Below are positions 26,822-36,035 of a DNA stretch of 64,000 nt, one piece after another. Position numbers and translations under genes: made by a program. A model generated the notes under the pieces. The model was not told where the DNA came from. It saw only the letters and a list, made by a program, of their open reading frames with translations, and made no database searches. The stretch is taken from NCBI RefSeq assembly GCF_002980575.1, contig NZ_PVBS01000001.1:930001-994000 (forward strand), written 5' to 3'. The first letter of the stretch is position 1. Every line of letters begins with the position of its first letter. The DNA is from Sphingobacterium gobiense (GTDB taxonomy: Bacteria > Bacteroidota > Bacteroidia > Sphingobacteriales > Sphingobacteriaceae).

Positions 26822-28903
26822 GTGGCAAAGAAAAAAATGATAAATAGGTTTATTCCGCGTGATATCAGCTGGTTAAGTTTCAATGGTCGCGTGTTGCAGG
26901 AGGCTGCTGACGAGAGCGTACCACTTTCCGAACGGATCAAGTTTTTGGGCATTTTCTCGAACAACTTGGATGAATTTTTTCGTGTAAGGGTGGCCGGATT
27001 AAAGAGGGCATTGGTTTTGGACGAAAAAGAATCCAAAGAGTTTTTCTTCGAAAACCCACAATATATTCTGGATAAGATCAATGAATCGGTTATCGAACTT
27101 CAAACGCAGTTCGACCAGATATGGTTACGGGTACAGTCGGAGATGGCGAAGGAGAAGGTCTTTATTAAAGCTCCAGAAGAGCTTAGTGCGACGCAACGGG
27201 AATTTGTGCGACGCTATTATGAAGATGAAGTAGAATCCAACGTCATTCCATTAATGTTGGATGAATCGCGTCCGATGCCCTACCTAAGGGATAAAAGTCT
27301 CTATCTCGGTATTGCTATGCGTAAGACTGATTGGGTGTATGAAACACAGTTTGCGATTATCGAAAACCCTACTCGAAATAACGGTCGGTTCGTATTGCTT
27401 CCCTCACCAAAAGACCAAAAGCACGTTATTCTCTTGGAAGATGTCATCAAGTTCAACCTGCCTTATATCTTTTCGTATTTCGGGTTTGATACTTTCAAAG
27501 CACACGCCTTCAAGATCACAAAAGATGCGGAGTTTGATATTGACAATGATATCAACACGACGTTGGTGGAGAAAATTGAGAAGGGCATCAAAAACCGTCG
27601 TAAGGGTAAACCAACGCGTTTTGTATTCGATAAGGATATGGATTCGTCACTTGTCACTTTCTTAATCAAAAAATTGAACCTGTCGAAAAAAGACAGTATT
27701 ATTCCGGGGCAGAAGATCCATAACTTCAAGCATTTCATGGATTTCCCGAAAATATTCAGATCGGAAAAACCCAATGTCGAACGCAGTTCCTTTGACCATC
27801 CGGATTTCGCAGGCCGCCAGAGAGTGAGTGACGTACTGGTGAAAAAGGACGTGCTGCTATCCTTTCCTTATCATACCTTTAATCCGATCATTGATCTACT
27901 ACGTGAAGCAGCGATGGATCCGCACGTGCAGTCGATTTACGTCACCATATATCGAATGGCCGAAAATTCCAAAGTAGCTAACGCCCTGATTAATGCCGCC
28001 AGAAATGGCAAACACGTGACCGTTATGCTGGAGTTACGCGCTCGTTTTGACGAAGAGCACAACCTGATGTGGAAAGAACGGTTTGAGATGGAAGGTGTCA
28101 AGGTGCTGCTAGGTATACCGGATAAAAAGGTGCATGCTAAACTATGTATCATAAAAAAAAGGATGAACAATAAAACACTGCAGTATGGGTTTGTCAGTAC
28201 GGGAAATATCAACGAGAAAACGGCAAAGATCTATGGGGACCACTGTTTTATGACTAGCAACCGCGCTATCATGGCGGATATTAACAAAATTTTTGCTGCG
28301 TTGAAGAAACCGAAAGCTGAACTCACCGAAAGTCTCAAACCATGCAAAAATCTTCTGGTCTGCCCGACAACGATGCGCGAAACGTTTTTGAAATTAATCG
28401 ACTGTGAAATTGCCGAAGCTAAAGCTGGTAATGAAGCGCATATAATTATCAAGGTCAATTCGTTAAGCGATAAGATACTCATCCGCAAAATGTACGAAGC
28501 AGCCAATGCGGGGGTGAAGATCCAGATGATCGTGCGCGGTATCTACTGCGCCGTCAACCAAAAAAAGTTCAAAAGCCCACTCCACACCGTCAGTATAGTC
28601 GATGAGTATCTGGAGCACGCCCGAGCGATGTACTTTTATGCAGCAGGAAAAGAACTCGTTTATATTTCTTCGGCTGACTGGATGCCCCGTAACCTGGACT
28701 ACCGCGTGGAAGCCGCTGTACTAATTACCAACAAAAAAATAAAACATGAGCTCATCGAGATGCTGCACATTCAACTGAAAGACAATGTGAAAGCACGTAT
28801 CCTGAACAATAAATTGGAGAATAAATACGTGCGGGACAACGAAGCACAATTCCGATCTCAACTAGAACTGTACAGATACTTGCGGAAAAAGAATAAATCG
28901 TAA
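26822..28903 (+). CDS. ppk: polyphosphate kinase 1
   Basis: PPK1 reversibly transfers the gamma phosphate of ATP to long-chain polyphosphate at the inner membrane. The 693-residue protein has the N-terminal helical domain (DISWLSFNGRVLQEA), the head domain and two PLD-like catalytic domains. The autophosphorylated His is H438 in KKVHAKLCII. The RMAENSKVANAL and GNINEKTAKIYGDH segments contain ATP- and metal-contacting residues. Translation starts at GTG. It converges with the DUF502 gene, leaving a 5 bp gap, and is divergent from fbp. No exopolyphosphatase gene is adjacent. Confidence 0.96.
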   Translation: MAKKKMINRFIPRDISWLSFNGRVLQEAADESVPLSERIKFLGIFSNNLDEFFRVRVAGLKRALVLDEKESKEFFFENPQYILDKINESVIELQTQFDQIWLRVQSEMAKEKVFIKAPEELSATQREFVRRYYEDEVESNVIPLMLDESRPMPYLRDKSLYLGIAMRKTDWVYETQFAIIENPTRNNGRFVLLPSPKDQKHVILLEDVIKFNLPYIFSYFGFDTFKAHAFKITKDAEFDIDNDINTTLVEKIEKGIKNRRKGKPTRFVFDKDMDSSLVTFLIKKLNLSKKDSIIPGQKIHNFKHFMDFPKIFRSEKPNVERSSFDHPDFAGRQRVSDVLVKKDVLLSFPYHTFNPIIDLLREAAMDPHVQSIYVTIYRMAENSKVANALINAARNGKHVTVMLELRARFDEEHNLMWKERFEMEGVKVLLGIPDKKVHAKLCIIKKRMNNKTLQYGFVSTGNINEKTAKIYGDHCFMTSNRAIMADINKIFAALKKPKAELTESLKPCKNLLVCPTTMRETFLKLIDCEIAEAKAGNEAHIIIKVNSLSDKILIRKMYEAANAGVKIQMIVRGIYCAVNQKKFKSPLHTVSIVDEYLEHARAMYFYAAGKELVYISSADWMPRNLDYRVEAAVLITNKKIKHELIEMLHIQLKDNVKARILNNKLENKYVRDNEAQFRSQLELYRYLRKKNKS

Positions 28904-28908
28904 AGCTG

Positions 28909-29502
28909 CTATTCAATACCACTCACACCACCCGAAACCACGAGTTTCATAGCGTCTGTAGCCGTCATATCCAACCGTTGCACATTCGACGATTTTACCA
29001 CAACAACTTGTCCAGCAACAGAATAAGAGTACGGAAAGTAAACTATAACTTCATCTGGCATTCCGATTTTACTCAAGTCGCGCTGGGTTAAAAAGCCGAT
29101 TTTCTTCAGTCCAGTTTCATTTACCAATACTAGTACCGGCTCGTTAAACTTCTTCGCATCACCGACAAAGGCCTCCGTAAAATCCTTTATTGACGAGTAA
29201 AGCGTATTGAATAACGGGATCTTGTCAATGGTTCGTTTCAACCAAGCACGTATAGGCTCCGTAACGAAGGTTGTGAAAATGATCCCAACCAAAATCAGTA
29301 TAAAGAGTACCGTCAATATCCCGATGCCGGGGATATATAACGGATGTCCCTGTTCGTCTTCTAAAAAGTGGATTGTTAGATTTAAAGCATTATCTAAGGA
29401 TGCTACTACCCACACGATTAAAAATACCGCTCCCGCAACCGGAAGTGCAACTAATGTGCCCTTTATTAAATAATACAATAGTTTTTGTGATACTCTTCTC
29501 AT
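28909..29502 (-). CDS. DUF502 membrane protein
   Basis: A 197-residue inner-membrane protein of the DUF502 family. Two hydrophobic helices (about 13-33 and 57-82) are followed by a conserved soluble region with the family signatures IDKIPLFNTLYSSIKDFTEAF and VYFPYSYSVAGQVVVV. Homologues are also found in plants (COV1-like). The biochemical role is unknown. It lies 14 bp downstream of murF-alr on the same strand and is probably co-transcribed with it. Confidence 0.85.
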   Translation of the reverse strand: MRRVSQKLLYYLIKGTLVALPVAGAVFLIVWVVASLDNALNLTIHFLEDEQGHPLYIPGIGILTVLFILILVGIIFTTFVTEPIRAWLKRTIDKIPLFNTLYSSIKDFTEAFVGDAKKFNEPVLVLVNETGLKKIGFLTQRDLSKIGMPDEVIVYFPYSYSVAGQVVVVKSSNVQRLDMTATDAMKLVVSGGVSGIE

Positions 29503-29516
29503 TATTTCCTGTTTTT

Positions 29517-31946
29517 CTAACCGTAAAAATATATACGTTTTACTCTGGCAGCTATATTTACTAACAACTCATAGGGAATCGTACCGATACGTGCTGCTGC
29601 CTCGATCCAGTCAGGAAACACGACAACCTCATCTAATTCTTGTGCCGCAACATCCGTAACGTCAAGCATACACATATCCATACAAATCGAGCCGACAGTC
29701 CTTACCCGCTGCCCATTGATAGACATCTCTCCTACACCTTCACCAAAACGTCTGCTGTAACCATCGGCATATCCTATTTTCACCGTGGCGATACGGCTCG
29801 GTCGGTGCAGCAGTCCTTTTCTGTCATAACCGACCGTTGCTCCAGCAGGCAGCTCTTTAATTTGCGTAATGGTGGTTTTTAATTCGCTTACTTTTTCCAG
29901 CGTCATCTTTTTATTCATATCCACCCCGTACAGCCCTATCCCCAAACGGACCATATCCATATAGGCAGATGGCCAATTGACAATACCAGAGGTATTTGCG
30001 ATATGACGAACGACTTTATAACCTAATATCGCTTCTAGCTTATCTACGCTTGATGAAAACATTGTAATCTGTTGTATCGTGAAATCATCATGCTGTCTGT
30101 TGCCTGAAGAAACCAAATGCGAAAATACTGTCTTAACTTTAATTTCCGGAGCTGTAGATAATAGCGTTGCCAATTCTTCCAGTTCATCGGGTAGAAAACC
30201 TAGGCGATGCATACCGGTATCAATTTTAATATGGATAGAAAAAGCTTTCTGTTTACGAATTCGTAGAAAGTCTATCAAGGCCTTTATAATTCGAAAGCTA
30301 TATATTTCCGGCTCCAACTGGGAGGATAATAAACTCTCGAACGCCTGCTCGTCTGGACTCAACACCATAATGGGTAAGTCGATACCATGCTGTCGTAGTT
30401 CTACTCCTTCATCAGCAAATGCAACGGTTAAATAATCTACCTTATTAAACTGCAGCAGGTTGGCCACTTCATAACTACCGCTCCCGTAAGAAAATGCCTT
30501 AACCATGACCATCAACTTGACGTTCGGCGGTAACATTGAACGATACATCTGTAGATTATGCTCTAATGCGCTAAGGTTAATTTCCAAAACGGTTTCATGT
30601 GATTTAGCAACCAGCAATTTGCTTACATCTTCCAAGTGATATCTTCTGCTTCCCTTGATAAGAATAGTTTCGTTTTCAAAGGCAATATTCCCCAAGTTTC
30701 GTACCAGTTCTTCCGTGGAATCAAAAGACAACAGCAGTGTATCCAGTTTATCCTGTAAGCGATGTAAGGATTTACCTACCATAATTATCCGATGAAGATT
30801 TTGCTGTCTCAAGACCGAAAGAAGCTTTGCTTCAAGATGATCATTAAGACCATCCATATCAGAAAGAATGAGCGTCTTCTTTTTATGTTGTTGCTGTTGG
30901 TGTAAAAAATCCAAAGCAATTTGTAAAGACGCCAGATCATTTGAATAAGTGTCATCAATAATGGAACAATTATACCGTCCTGTCTTTAGTTGCAAACGCA
31001 TCTCTAGGGGGCGTAGCCGCCCTAGCTTGTGGATGATCGCATTCAGCGAATAACCCAAAAACAAAAGTGTAGTAAAGCAGATAAGCACGTTTTCTATCGA
31101 CGCTTTATCCACAAAAGGTACGGTAAAGGTTACCTTCTCCTTTCTATAAATCACCTGAATAGATGAATTCCCCTCCTTTCTTTCTTCTATACGCAATACC
31201 CGCACGTCATCCACATCGTGCTCTCCAAAAGTAAATGTCCTTGTTTCACTGGACAGGTATTTCCCAAAGCCATATCGCGAAGGGAAGATCACATCTCTGG
31301 TATGCTTAAAGAGTTTTAATTTCTCTGTTATCTTCAATGTCTTGCTAGCAAATCCCTCGGCATGTGCTACTCCAATATTGGTCATAATACCTATATCCGG
31401 ATGTATCATTTCCTCCAACTGATCCATTTCATCCGGTTGGCTAATCCCCGCTTCGATAATCGCACAGTCATAATCTTCTGAAAGATTCCATAGCGATAGC
31501 GCGACTCCTAATTGCGAGTTGTAGCTTTTGGGGCTCTGATAAACTTTTTTATCTTCCTGCAATAGCTGGGCGAGCCATTCTTTTACCATGGTTTTACCGT
31601 TGCTACCTGTAATTCCGATAATAGGTTTTCGAAATTGCCGACGATGGTAACGCGCAAGTTCTTGCATTGCTTTCAAGACATCCTTTACCCAAAAGAAATT
31701 AGCTTCTGGATATAATGTTGTATCGATATCATCGCGCGATACAACGAAAGCACGAACACCTTTGTGATAGGCATCTGGAATAAAAGTATGCCCATCACGC
31801 ACATTCTTCAACGCAAAAAAAAGACTGTGTGGGGCATTTCTTATTTTACGGCTGTCATAGGCCAAATCATAGATCAGTTGTTCCGCATTGCGAAGCAGGT
31901 GTCGTTTGCTATGGATATGAGGAAGAATAGATACGAGTGTGTACAT
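29517..31946 (-). CDS. murF-alr: bifunctional UDP-MurNAc-tripeptide:D-Ala-D-Ala ligase/alanine racemase
   Basis: An 809-residue fusion linking two steps of D-alanine use in peptidoglycan synthesis. The N-terminal MurF part (about 1-440) has the ATP loop GITGSNGKT (111-119) and adds D-Ala-D-Ala to the UDP-MurNAc-tripeptide. The C-terminal part (about 450-809) is a fold-type III PLP alanine racemase. It has the PLP Lys at K483 (VMVKAFSYGSG), a VRLGIGLYG segment and the catalytic-Tyr region VGYDRKGL. The MurF half looks diverged around its Mur ligase C-terminal domain but keeps an ILIKGSRRYHLE motif. This fusion is common in Bacteroidota. It is divergent from recX. Confidence 0.95.
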   Translation of the reverse strand: MYTLVSILPHIHSKRHLLRNAEQLIYDLAYDSRKIRNAPHSLFFALKNVRDGHTFIPDAYHKGVRAFVVSRDDIDTTLYPEANFFWVKDVLKAMQELARYHRRQFRKPIIGITGSNGKTMVKEWLAQLLQEDKKVYQSPKSYNSQLGVALSLWNLSEDYDCAIIEAGISQPDEMDQLEEMIHPDIGIMTNIGVAHAEGFASKTLKITEKLKLFKHTRDVIFPSRYGFGKYLSSETRTFTFGEHDVDDVRVLRIEERKEGNSSIQVIYRKEKVTFTVPFVDKASIENVLICFTTLLFLGYSLNAIIHKLGRLRPLEMRLQLKTGRYNCSIIDDTYSNDLASLQIALDFLHQQQQHKKKTLILSDMDGLNDHLEAKLLSVLRQQNLHRIIMVGKSLHRLQDKLDTLLLSFDSTEELVRNLGNIAFENETILIKGSRRYHLEDVSKLLVAKSHETVLEINLSALEHNLQMYRSMLPPNVKLMVMVKAFSYGSGSYEVANLLQFNKVDYLTVAFADEGVELRQHGIDLPIMVLSPDEQAFESLLSSQLEPEIYSFRIIKALIDFLRIRKQKAFSIHIKIDTGMHRLGFLPDELEELATLLSTAPEIKVKTVFSHLVSSGNRQHDDFTIQQITMFSSSVDKLEAILGYKVVRHIANTSGIVNWPSAYMDMVRLGIGLYGVDMNKKMTLEKVSELKTTITQIKELPAGATVGYDRKGLLHRPSRIATVKIGYADGYSRRFGEGVGEMSINGQRVRTVGSICMDMCMLDVTDVAAQELDEVVVFPDWIEAAARIGTIPYELLVNIAARVKRIYFYG

Positions 31947-32032
31947 GATAAATTGTAAAGGACAAATTTCATCAATATTTTCAACAATACTATTATCTAG
32001 TATATAAAAACGAAATTATTTAGGTTTGCAGG

Positions 32033-32509
32033 ATGGACGAAATCAGGAAGCAGAAAAAAATACTAACCCCGCTGCAGGCTAAAGGAAAAGCGGAAAACTA
32101 CTGTGCCTATCAAGAACGTGCTCAGCAGGAAGTGCGAAACAAATTATATGAATGGGGTCTTCACCAAGAAGAGGTAGAAAATATTATCGTGCAGCTTATC
32201 GAAGACAATTTTCTTAACGAAGAGCGATTCGCAAAAGCATATACTTCAGGAAAATTTCGCATGAAAGGCTGGGGAAAAATTAAAATAAAACAGCATCTAA
32301 AAGCCAAAAATGTCTCCGAACCGCTTATCAGTTTAGCTCTGAAAGGGATTAACGAAGAGGAATATCACAAAAAAATAGAAGAAACCATACAAAAGAGAAT
32401 AAAAAAACCCTTACAAACTATTTCTTTTGCTGAAAAAAGAAAATTATACACATATATGCTATCAAAAGGATTCGAAAATGATATAATTTTAAAAAAGATA
32501 AACACATAA
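32033..32509 (+). CDS. recX: RecA regulator RecX
   Basis: A 158-residue, mostly helical RecX protein that limits RecA filament extension. The three-helix repeats are visible. The segments AYQERAQQEVRNKLYEWG and NFLNEERFAKAYTSGKFRMKGWGKIKIKQHLKAK are highly typical of the family. The length is normal. recA is not in the window. It is divergent from murF-alr with 86 bp between starts. Confidence 0.92.
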   Translation: MDEIRKQKKILTPLQAKGKAENYCAYQERAQQEVRNKLYEWGLHQEEVENIIVQLIEDNFLNEERFAKAYTSGKFRMKGWGKIKIKQHLKAKNVSEPLISLALKGINEEEYHKKIEETIQKRIKKPLQTISFAEKRKLYTYMLSKGFENDIILKKINT

Positions 32510-32562
32510 CAACACTTTCATTAATAAAAAATGAATTAAATTATGTTTTTAATCAAAAAACT

Positions 32563-32593
32563 ATTGCAATATTAAAATATTTGTATAGTTTTG
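32563..32593 (+). promoter_or_regulatory. promoter of the small outer-membrane barrel gene
   Basis: A close match to the Bacteroidota consensus: ATTG at 32563-32566, a 19 bp spacer, then TAGTTTTG at 32586-32593. The implied start is about 35 bases upstream of the ATG at 32635. Confidence 0.68.
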
Positions 32594-32634
32594 CTGATAT
32601 AATTACATTTTTAAAACAACCTAATCCATTTTTT

Positions 32635-33372
32635 ATGAAAAAAATGAAAAAAATCTACAAATTAGCAGCAGTTATAACCGTAACTATCATCGGATTCTCT
32701 GCAAATGCTCAAGAAAGCGAGACAACTTTCTCCCTTGGGGTTACTTCTGATCAATTTTTTGGCGTTGCGCCTAGCGTTGCCATGGAATACAAATTTTCGG
32801 AGAAAGTCGGGGCATCGGTTTACGGAATTTTCTGGGGAGCAGGGACTGCTGGCGCTTGGGGTAACTGGACTGAGTTCGGGGGTGGTGTCAATTGGTACCT
32901 CGCAGAAGGGATCACCTTAAACCCTAATTTAGGTTTTACATTCGGTAACCTGTTATCTAAAGGAGCAGCTGATGGCCAGCTTGGTGGAATTGCAGGAGAC
33001 GGGATTGTACCTAACCTATTCTTTAACGTAGATATTCCAAACTTTGAAAGTGAGATCTATGCAGGCTATTATGCTCCACTTAGAGATAAAGCGCCCGAAG
33101 ATGGCTCTACCTTGGCCTACTTGCACTATTGGGTAAACGCGGGATATAAAGTAAGCGACGCATTTTCGTTCGGAGCGCATTTCGAACATCTGAAAAGGAC
33201 AAAAGACGATGTCGGGGGCGAATTGGATTATTTCCAATGGTTGGGACCGTACGTCCAATTCAATGCTGGTAAGTTTGGCAGTTTTGTTCGGTTATCCGCC
33301 GGGCCGGAAGTAAAAAATGGGTTACAAGCAAAAGATTCTTTCTATAAATTATCGACAGGATTTTCGTTTTAA
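32635..33372 (+). CDS. putative small outer-membrane beta-barrel protein
   Basis: A secreted protein of 245 residues with a clear signal peptide (hydrophobic stretch ending in SANAQ). It is followed by alternating short strands rich in Gly and aromatic residues, and the last residue is Phe (KLSTGFSF). That design fits an outer-membrane beta-barrel of about eight to ten strands. No named family or ligand is recognised. The ATG at 32635 is preferred because the frame before it carries the promoter and is not signal-like. The gene is monocistronic, between a strong promoter and a terminator. Confidence 0.74.
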   Translation: MKKMKKIYKLAAVITVTIIGFSANAQESETTFSLGVTSDQFFGVAPSVAMEYKFSEKVGASVYGIFWGAGTAGAWGNWTEFGGGVNWYLAEGITLNPNLGFTFGNLLSKGAADGQLGGIAGDGIVPNLFFNVDIPNFESEIYAGYYAPLRDKAPEDGSTLAYLHYWVNAGYKVSDAFSFGAHFEHLKRTKDDVGGELDYFQWLGPYVQFNAGKFGSFVRLSAGPEVKNGLQAKDSFYKLSTGFSF

Positions 33373-33397
33373 TCAGACAGTAAAACAGTCAACGAAT

Positions 33398-33444
33398 GAA
33401 CCCAACCCTCCAAGCGGTCAGAAAACCTTTGGAGGGTTTGTTCA
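33398..33444 (+). terminator. terminator after the barrel gene
   Basis: A perfect 10 bp stem (33404-33413 with 33429-33438; AACCCTCCAA paired with TTGGAGGGTT) and a 15-base loop, followed by a T-rich stretch. It lies 31 bp after the stop codon of the barrel gene. Confidence 0.72.
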
Positions 33445-34182
33445 TATTCGTTAAAGCCTATAATAAAAGCTAATGATTCTTTTCAGTTCGCTCTTATGTT
33501 ACGTAACATGGAATCAAACTCCAACACGTTTGTGATAAAGACGTATACTTCTGTCGAAAAGGTAAACGCTTTCACAACGAAGGCATTAACCCAAACAACG
33601 AACACTAAGCTTTTTTATACGTTCTCGATCGACTTTTTGCCAAGTCGAAATGCATTTTCGTCAATCAGAAATGGAAATTTAGCGAATACGCCCCCGTTTA
33701 TAGCAAAGTTATTCGTTTTTCACAATAACGACTTCGCCGACAGACTAAAGTCTATCAAAATAAGTCCAAACTCTTCCGCTTTCGTTTTAAACACCGAGGG
33801 CTATACAATAACATCAAACTGACAATGAATAAACTCTAACAAAAATAAAACAAACCGATCTATCTTTACTTTAAATAGTCATGAGTTTAAGTTAAACTTT
33901 TATCTCGTTAAAGGTATGTTACGTAGCATGACTTTGTCGGCTTACGCATTTATAATGAAGAGCGTGTTACTTAAGATATTTCTTTATGTGTCCGTTTCAA
34001 TTTTATAGGGCTATACCATGTAGGCAGGTGCATTTAGAGCAAAGAGGTATCTCCTTAAAATATACCCTAAGACGTTTGTTTCAATCGCATACCGATAGGG
34101 AATAAAAGCAGTCGCATACCTACACGCGATCGTAGATGATTTACTGACAACTGTCAATGAATTGTCTATTACCGAAAATGGT
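33445..34182. other. gene-poor region downstream of the exopolysaccharide operon
   Basis: About 740 bp with no ORF that reads like a protein. It contains two copies of a 15-mer, TATGTTACGTA(A/G)CATG-like, at about 33495-33510 and 33915-33930; the first includes a 14 bp perfect palindrome (33496-33509). There are other short symmetric fragments, such as GACAACTGTC near 34146. The phrase GGGCTATAC occurs twice (near 33799 and 34009). It lies at the 3' border of the polysaccharide locus and may be a decayed or recombined edge. No tRNA or IS end was recognised. Confidence 0.5.
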
Positions 34183-35112
34183 TTAATCGCTTTTTATACT
34201 TTTAGCAATCAAGTCACGAAACTTAACTATGACTTCCTCTCTAAAATAGGACATCTTATGTATGTTGCCTTTAGCAAAGACTTCCTCATATGAAATAAAA
34301 TCACAACCTCCATTGAGTTTGGATTGGAGCAGATGGGGAATTGTATCACTTATTATCGGGCAGCGTTTATCCAAAAGCTCCCCAGTAACAAGTTCCTGAT
34401 ACAATATTTGAAAGAAGAAATAATCCACAATTTTCTCCTGTGTATCCCAATAATACAACATCAATTCTAACAGTACAGTCGTCATCTCGCAACCTTTTTT
34501 TGCAAAGATAATGCTGTTGAGTACCTGAACCCTGAAATCGGGATGCCAACCCCAATAATAGGCATAGGTGCTTTCCCAATATCTTTTGTACGGTTCGTCC
34601 GGATCACGTTGGTATAAAAAGTACTCATGCTGCTCTAAGTGTGGTGGTAAAGAACCGGAAAGAAAGATAGTCGCATCTAACCAGACGCCGCCGTACACTT
34701 TCAATAGAGCCACACGCAGCAAATCAGAAAAGAACGTTCTGTTAAAATCTGACATGTTATCAAGCTTTTCCCACACAAAGGCAGGCATATCCAGATATTC
34801 TTTAACGGATTCATCATCTAGGCGAATAACCGTATAATTTCCCTTATGCTGATCTACGGATGCCGTGCAAAGGGATACGATCTCGGGAATATTTCCGTCT
34901 TGGAATCCTTGCCCCCAATACTGCCATATGATTTTATCGGTATCAAACTGCTGCTTAGCCTGAACAGTATACTTCAGTAATTTTCCGGCATAGTAGGCGT
35001 CAATTACGCCAGACCAATACGCCGCTACCCCACGATGTTTACGTAAGATCTTTTGGCGGCGCAGGTAGCTCCAGATATCGCCAAGTAAAGAGACTCTAGT
35101 TAATTTGCTCAT
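34183..35112 (-). CDS. capsular polysaccharide synthesis protein (Caps_synth glycosyltransferase)
   Basis: A 309-residue glycosyltransferase of the capsular polysaccharide synthesis family, related to GT32 (OCH1-like) enzymes. The opening motif IIWQYWGQGF and the sugar-nucleotide/metal site in YGGVWLDATIF (DxD-like region) are clear, and DLLRVALLKVYGG is a strong family signature. There is no signal peptide, so it probably acts on lipid-linked sugars at the cytoplasmic membrane face. It is the last gene of the polysaccharide operon, and its start overlaps the preceding acyltransferase stop by 4 bp (ATGA). The linkage formed is unknown. Confidence 0.85.
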   Translation of the reverse strand: MSKLTRVSLLGDIWSYLRRQKILRKHRGVAAYWSGVIDAYYAGKLLKYTVQAKQQFDTDKIIWQYWGQGFQDGNIPEIVSLCTASVDQHKGNYTVIRLDDESVKEYLDMPAFVWEKLDNMSDFNRTFFSDLLRVALLKVYGGVWLDATIFLSGSLPPHLEQHEYFLYQRDPDEPYKRYWESTYAYYWGWHPDFRVQVLNSIIFAKKGCEMTTVLLELMLYYWDTQEKIVDYFFFQILYQELVTGELLDKRCPIISDTIPHLLQSKLNGGCDFISYEEVFAKGNIHKMSYFREEVIVKFRDLIAKSIKSD

Positions 35113-36035
35113 AAGACGTATGGTATTTTCTTCTTAAAGCGCATCAGGACAAAAGCCGCAATACAAGTAACCGTCAGTATGCCTATTTTCCCAAAGGGAA
35201 TTTCCGGATAATGTTTTGCCAGTTGCTCCGACAAAATAATCGCATAAAAATGTACGAGGTAAACGCCCGTAGCGAAATCAGCCAAGCCTTTGTATGAACC
35301 GGGAATATGCAGGTTTTTCACGTATAAAAACAACACCGGTGCGGCAATCAGTAGGAAGAGCAACAAATCCACAGACTCCCGGCTGTTGACGAACACAAAC
35401 AGCAGAAAAGATTCAAGAACAAGAAGTACAATCGCTGCAACAACATGAAATAACAATGGCTTATGCTCCATTTTAGGTTCGATTCTTCTCAAGACAAAGC
35501 CCAGCGTCAGCATAGGGAAACAGAAGAGTAAAAAACTTCGATAAACCCACAGTGTATTCATAACGCCGTCCAAGCTTCCCTGAAAAATATGCAGATTCCC
35601 GACAATTTGAATAAGATAGCCGATCAAAAACAAGGCAACAGCCATTCCCATCAGGAACTTTATAGATACTTTCCGCAGTACATAGAGCAGCAAACCTGCA
35701 AATAATGCCCCTACCAAATACCATAAATGGTATGTCCCCGTCAGCAGGGTCAGCACCTTATTCGGTGCATTTATCCAGAAAGGCAAATAGATGAGCATCC
35801 AGATCAGGTATAAAGTCCCGAGCCGAAAGACCCATTTTTCTAGCTTGGCGACACTATCTACTTGGGTAAAATAATACCCCGAAATAAGCAGAAAAACCGG
35901 AACCGAGATCCTGAACAGGCCGTTCACCAAAACAAAACCCAGTAATGGAATCCTATCCATAAAAATATTCAGGTGTAAGAAAACAACTAAAAATGCCATC
36001 AACACCTTCAATATATCAACCGACAAATTTCGCAT
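35109..36035 (-). CDS. acyltransferase 3 family membrane protein
   Basis: A 308-residue integral membrane protein with about nine to ten hydrophobic helices. It starts MRNLSVDILKVLMAFLVVFLH, with the membrane His of acyltransferase-3 enzymes in the first helix, and FRISVPVFLLISGYYF follows. Members add acetyl or succinyl groups to surface sugars. It probably decorates the polysaccharide made by the surrounding operon. It starts 1 bp after the kinase stop and overlaps the last gene by 4 bp. Confidence 0.85.
   Translation of the reverse strand: MRNLSVDILKVLMAFLVVFLHLNIFMDRIPLLGFVLVNGLFRISVPVFLLISGYYFTQVDSVAKLEKWVFRLGTLYLIWMLIYLPFWINAPNKVLTLLTGTYHLWYLVGALFAGLLLYVLRKVSIKFLMGMAVALFLIGYLIQIVGNLHIFQGSLDGVMNTLWVYRSFLLFCFPMLTLGFVLRRIEPKMEHKPLLFHVVAAIVLLVLESFLLFVFVNSRESVDLLLFLLIAAPVLFLYVKNLHIPGSYKGLADFATGVYLVHFYAIILSEQLAKHYPEIPFGKIGILTVTCIAAFVLMRFKKKIPYVL

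Noticed and set aside
33496..33822. 108-codon open frame in the gene-poor region
   Set aside because: It starts inside the palindrome, has no promoter, and its product is Asn/Thr/Ser/Phe-rich without recognisable features. It is not reported as a gene.
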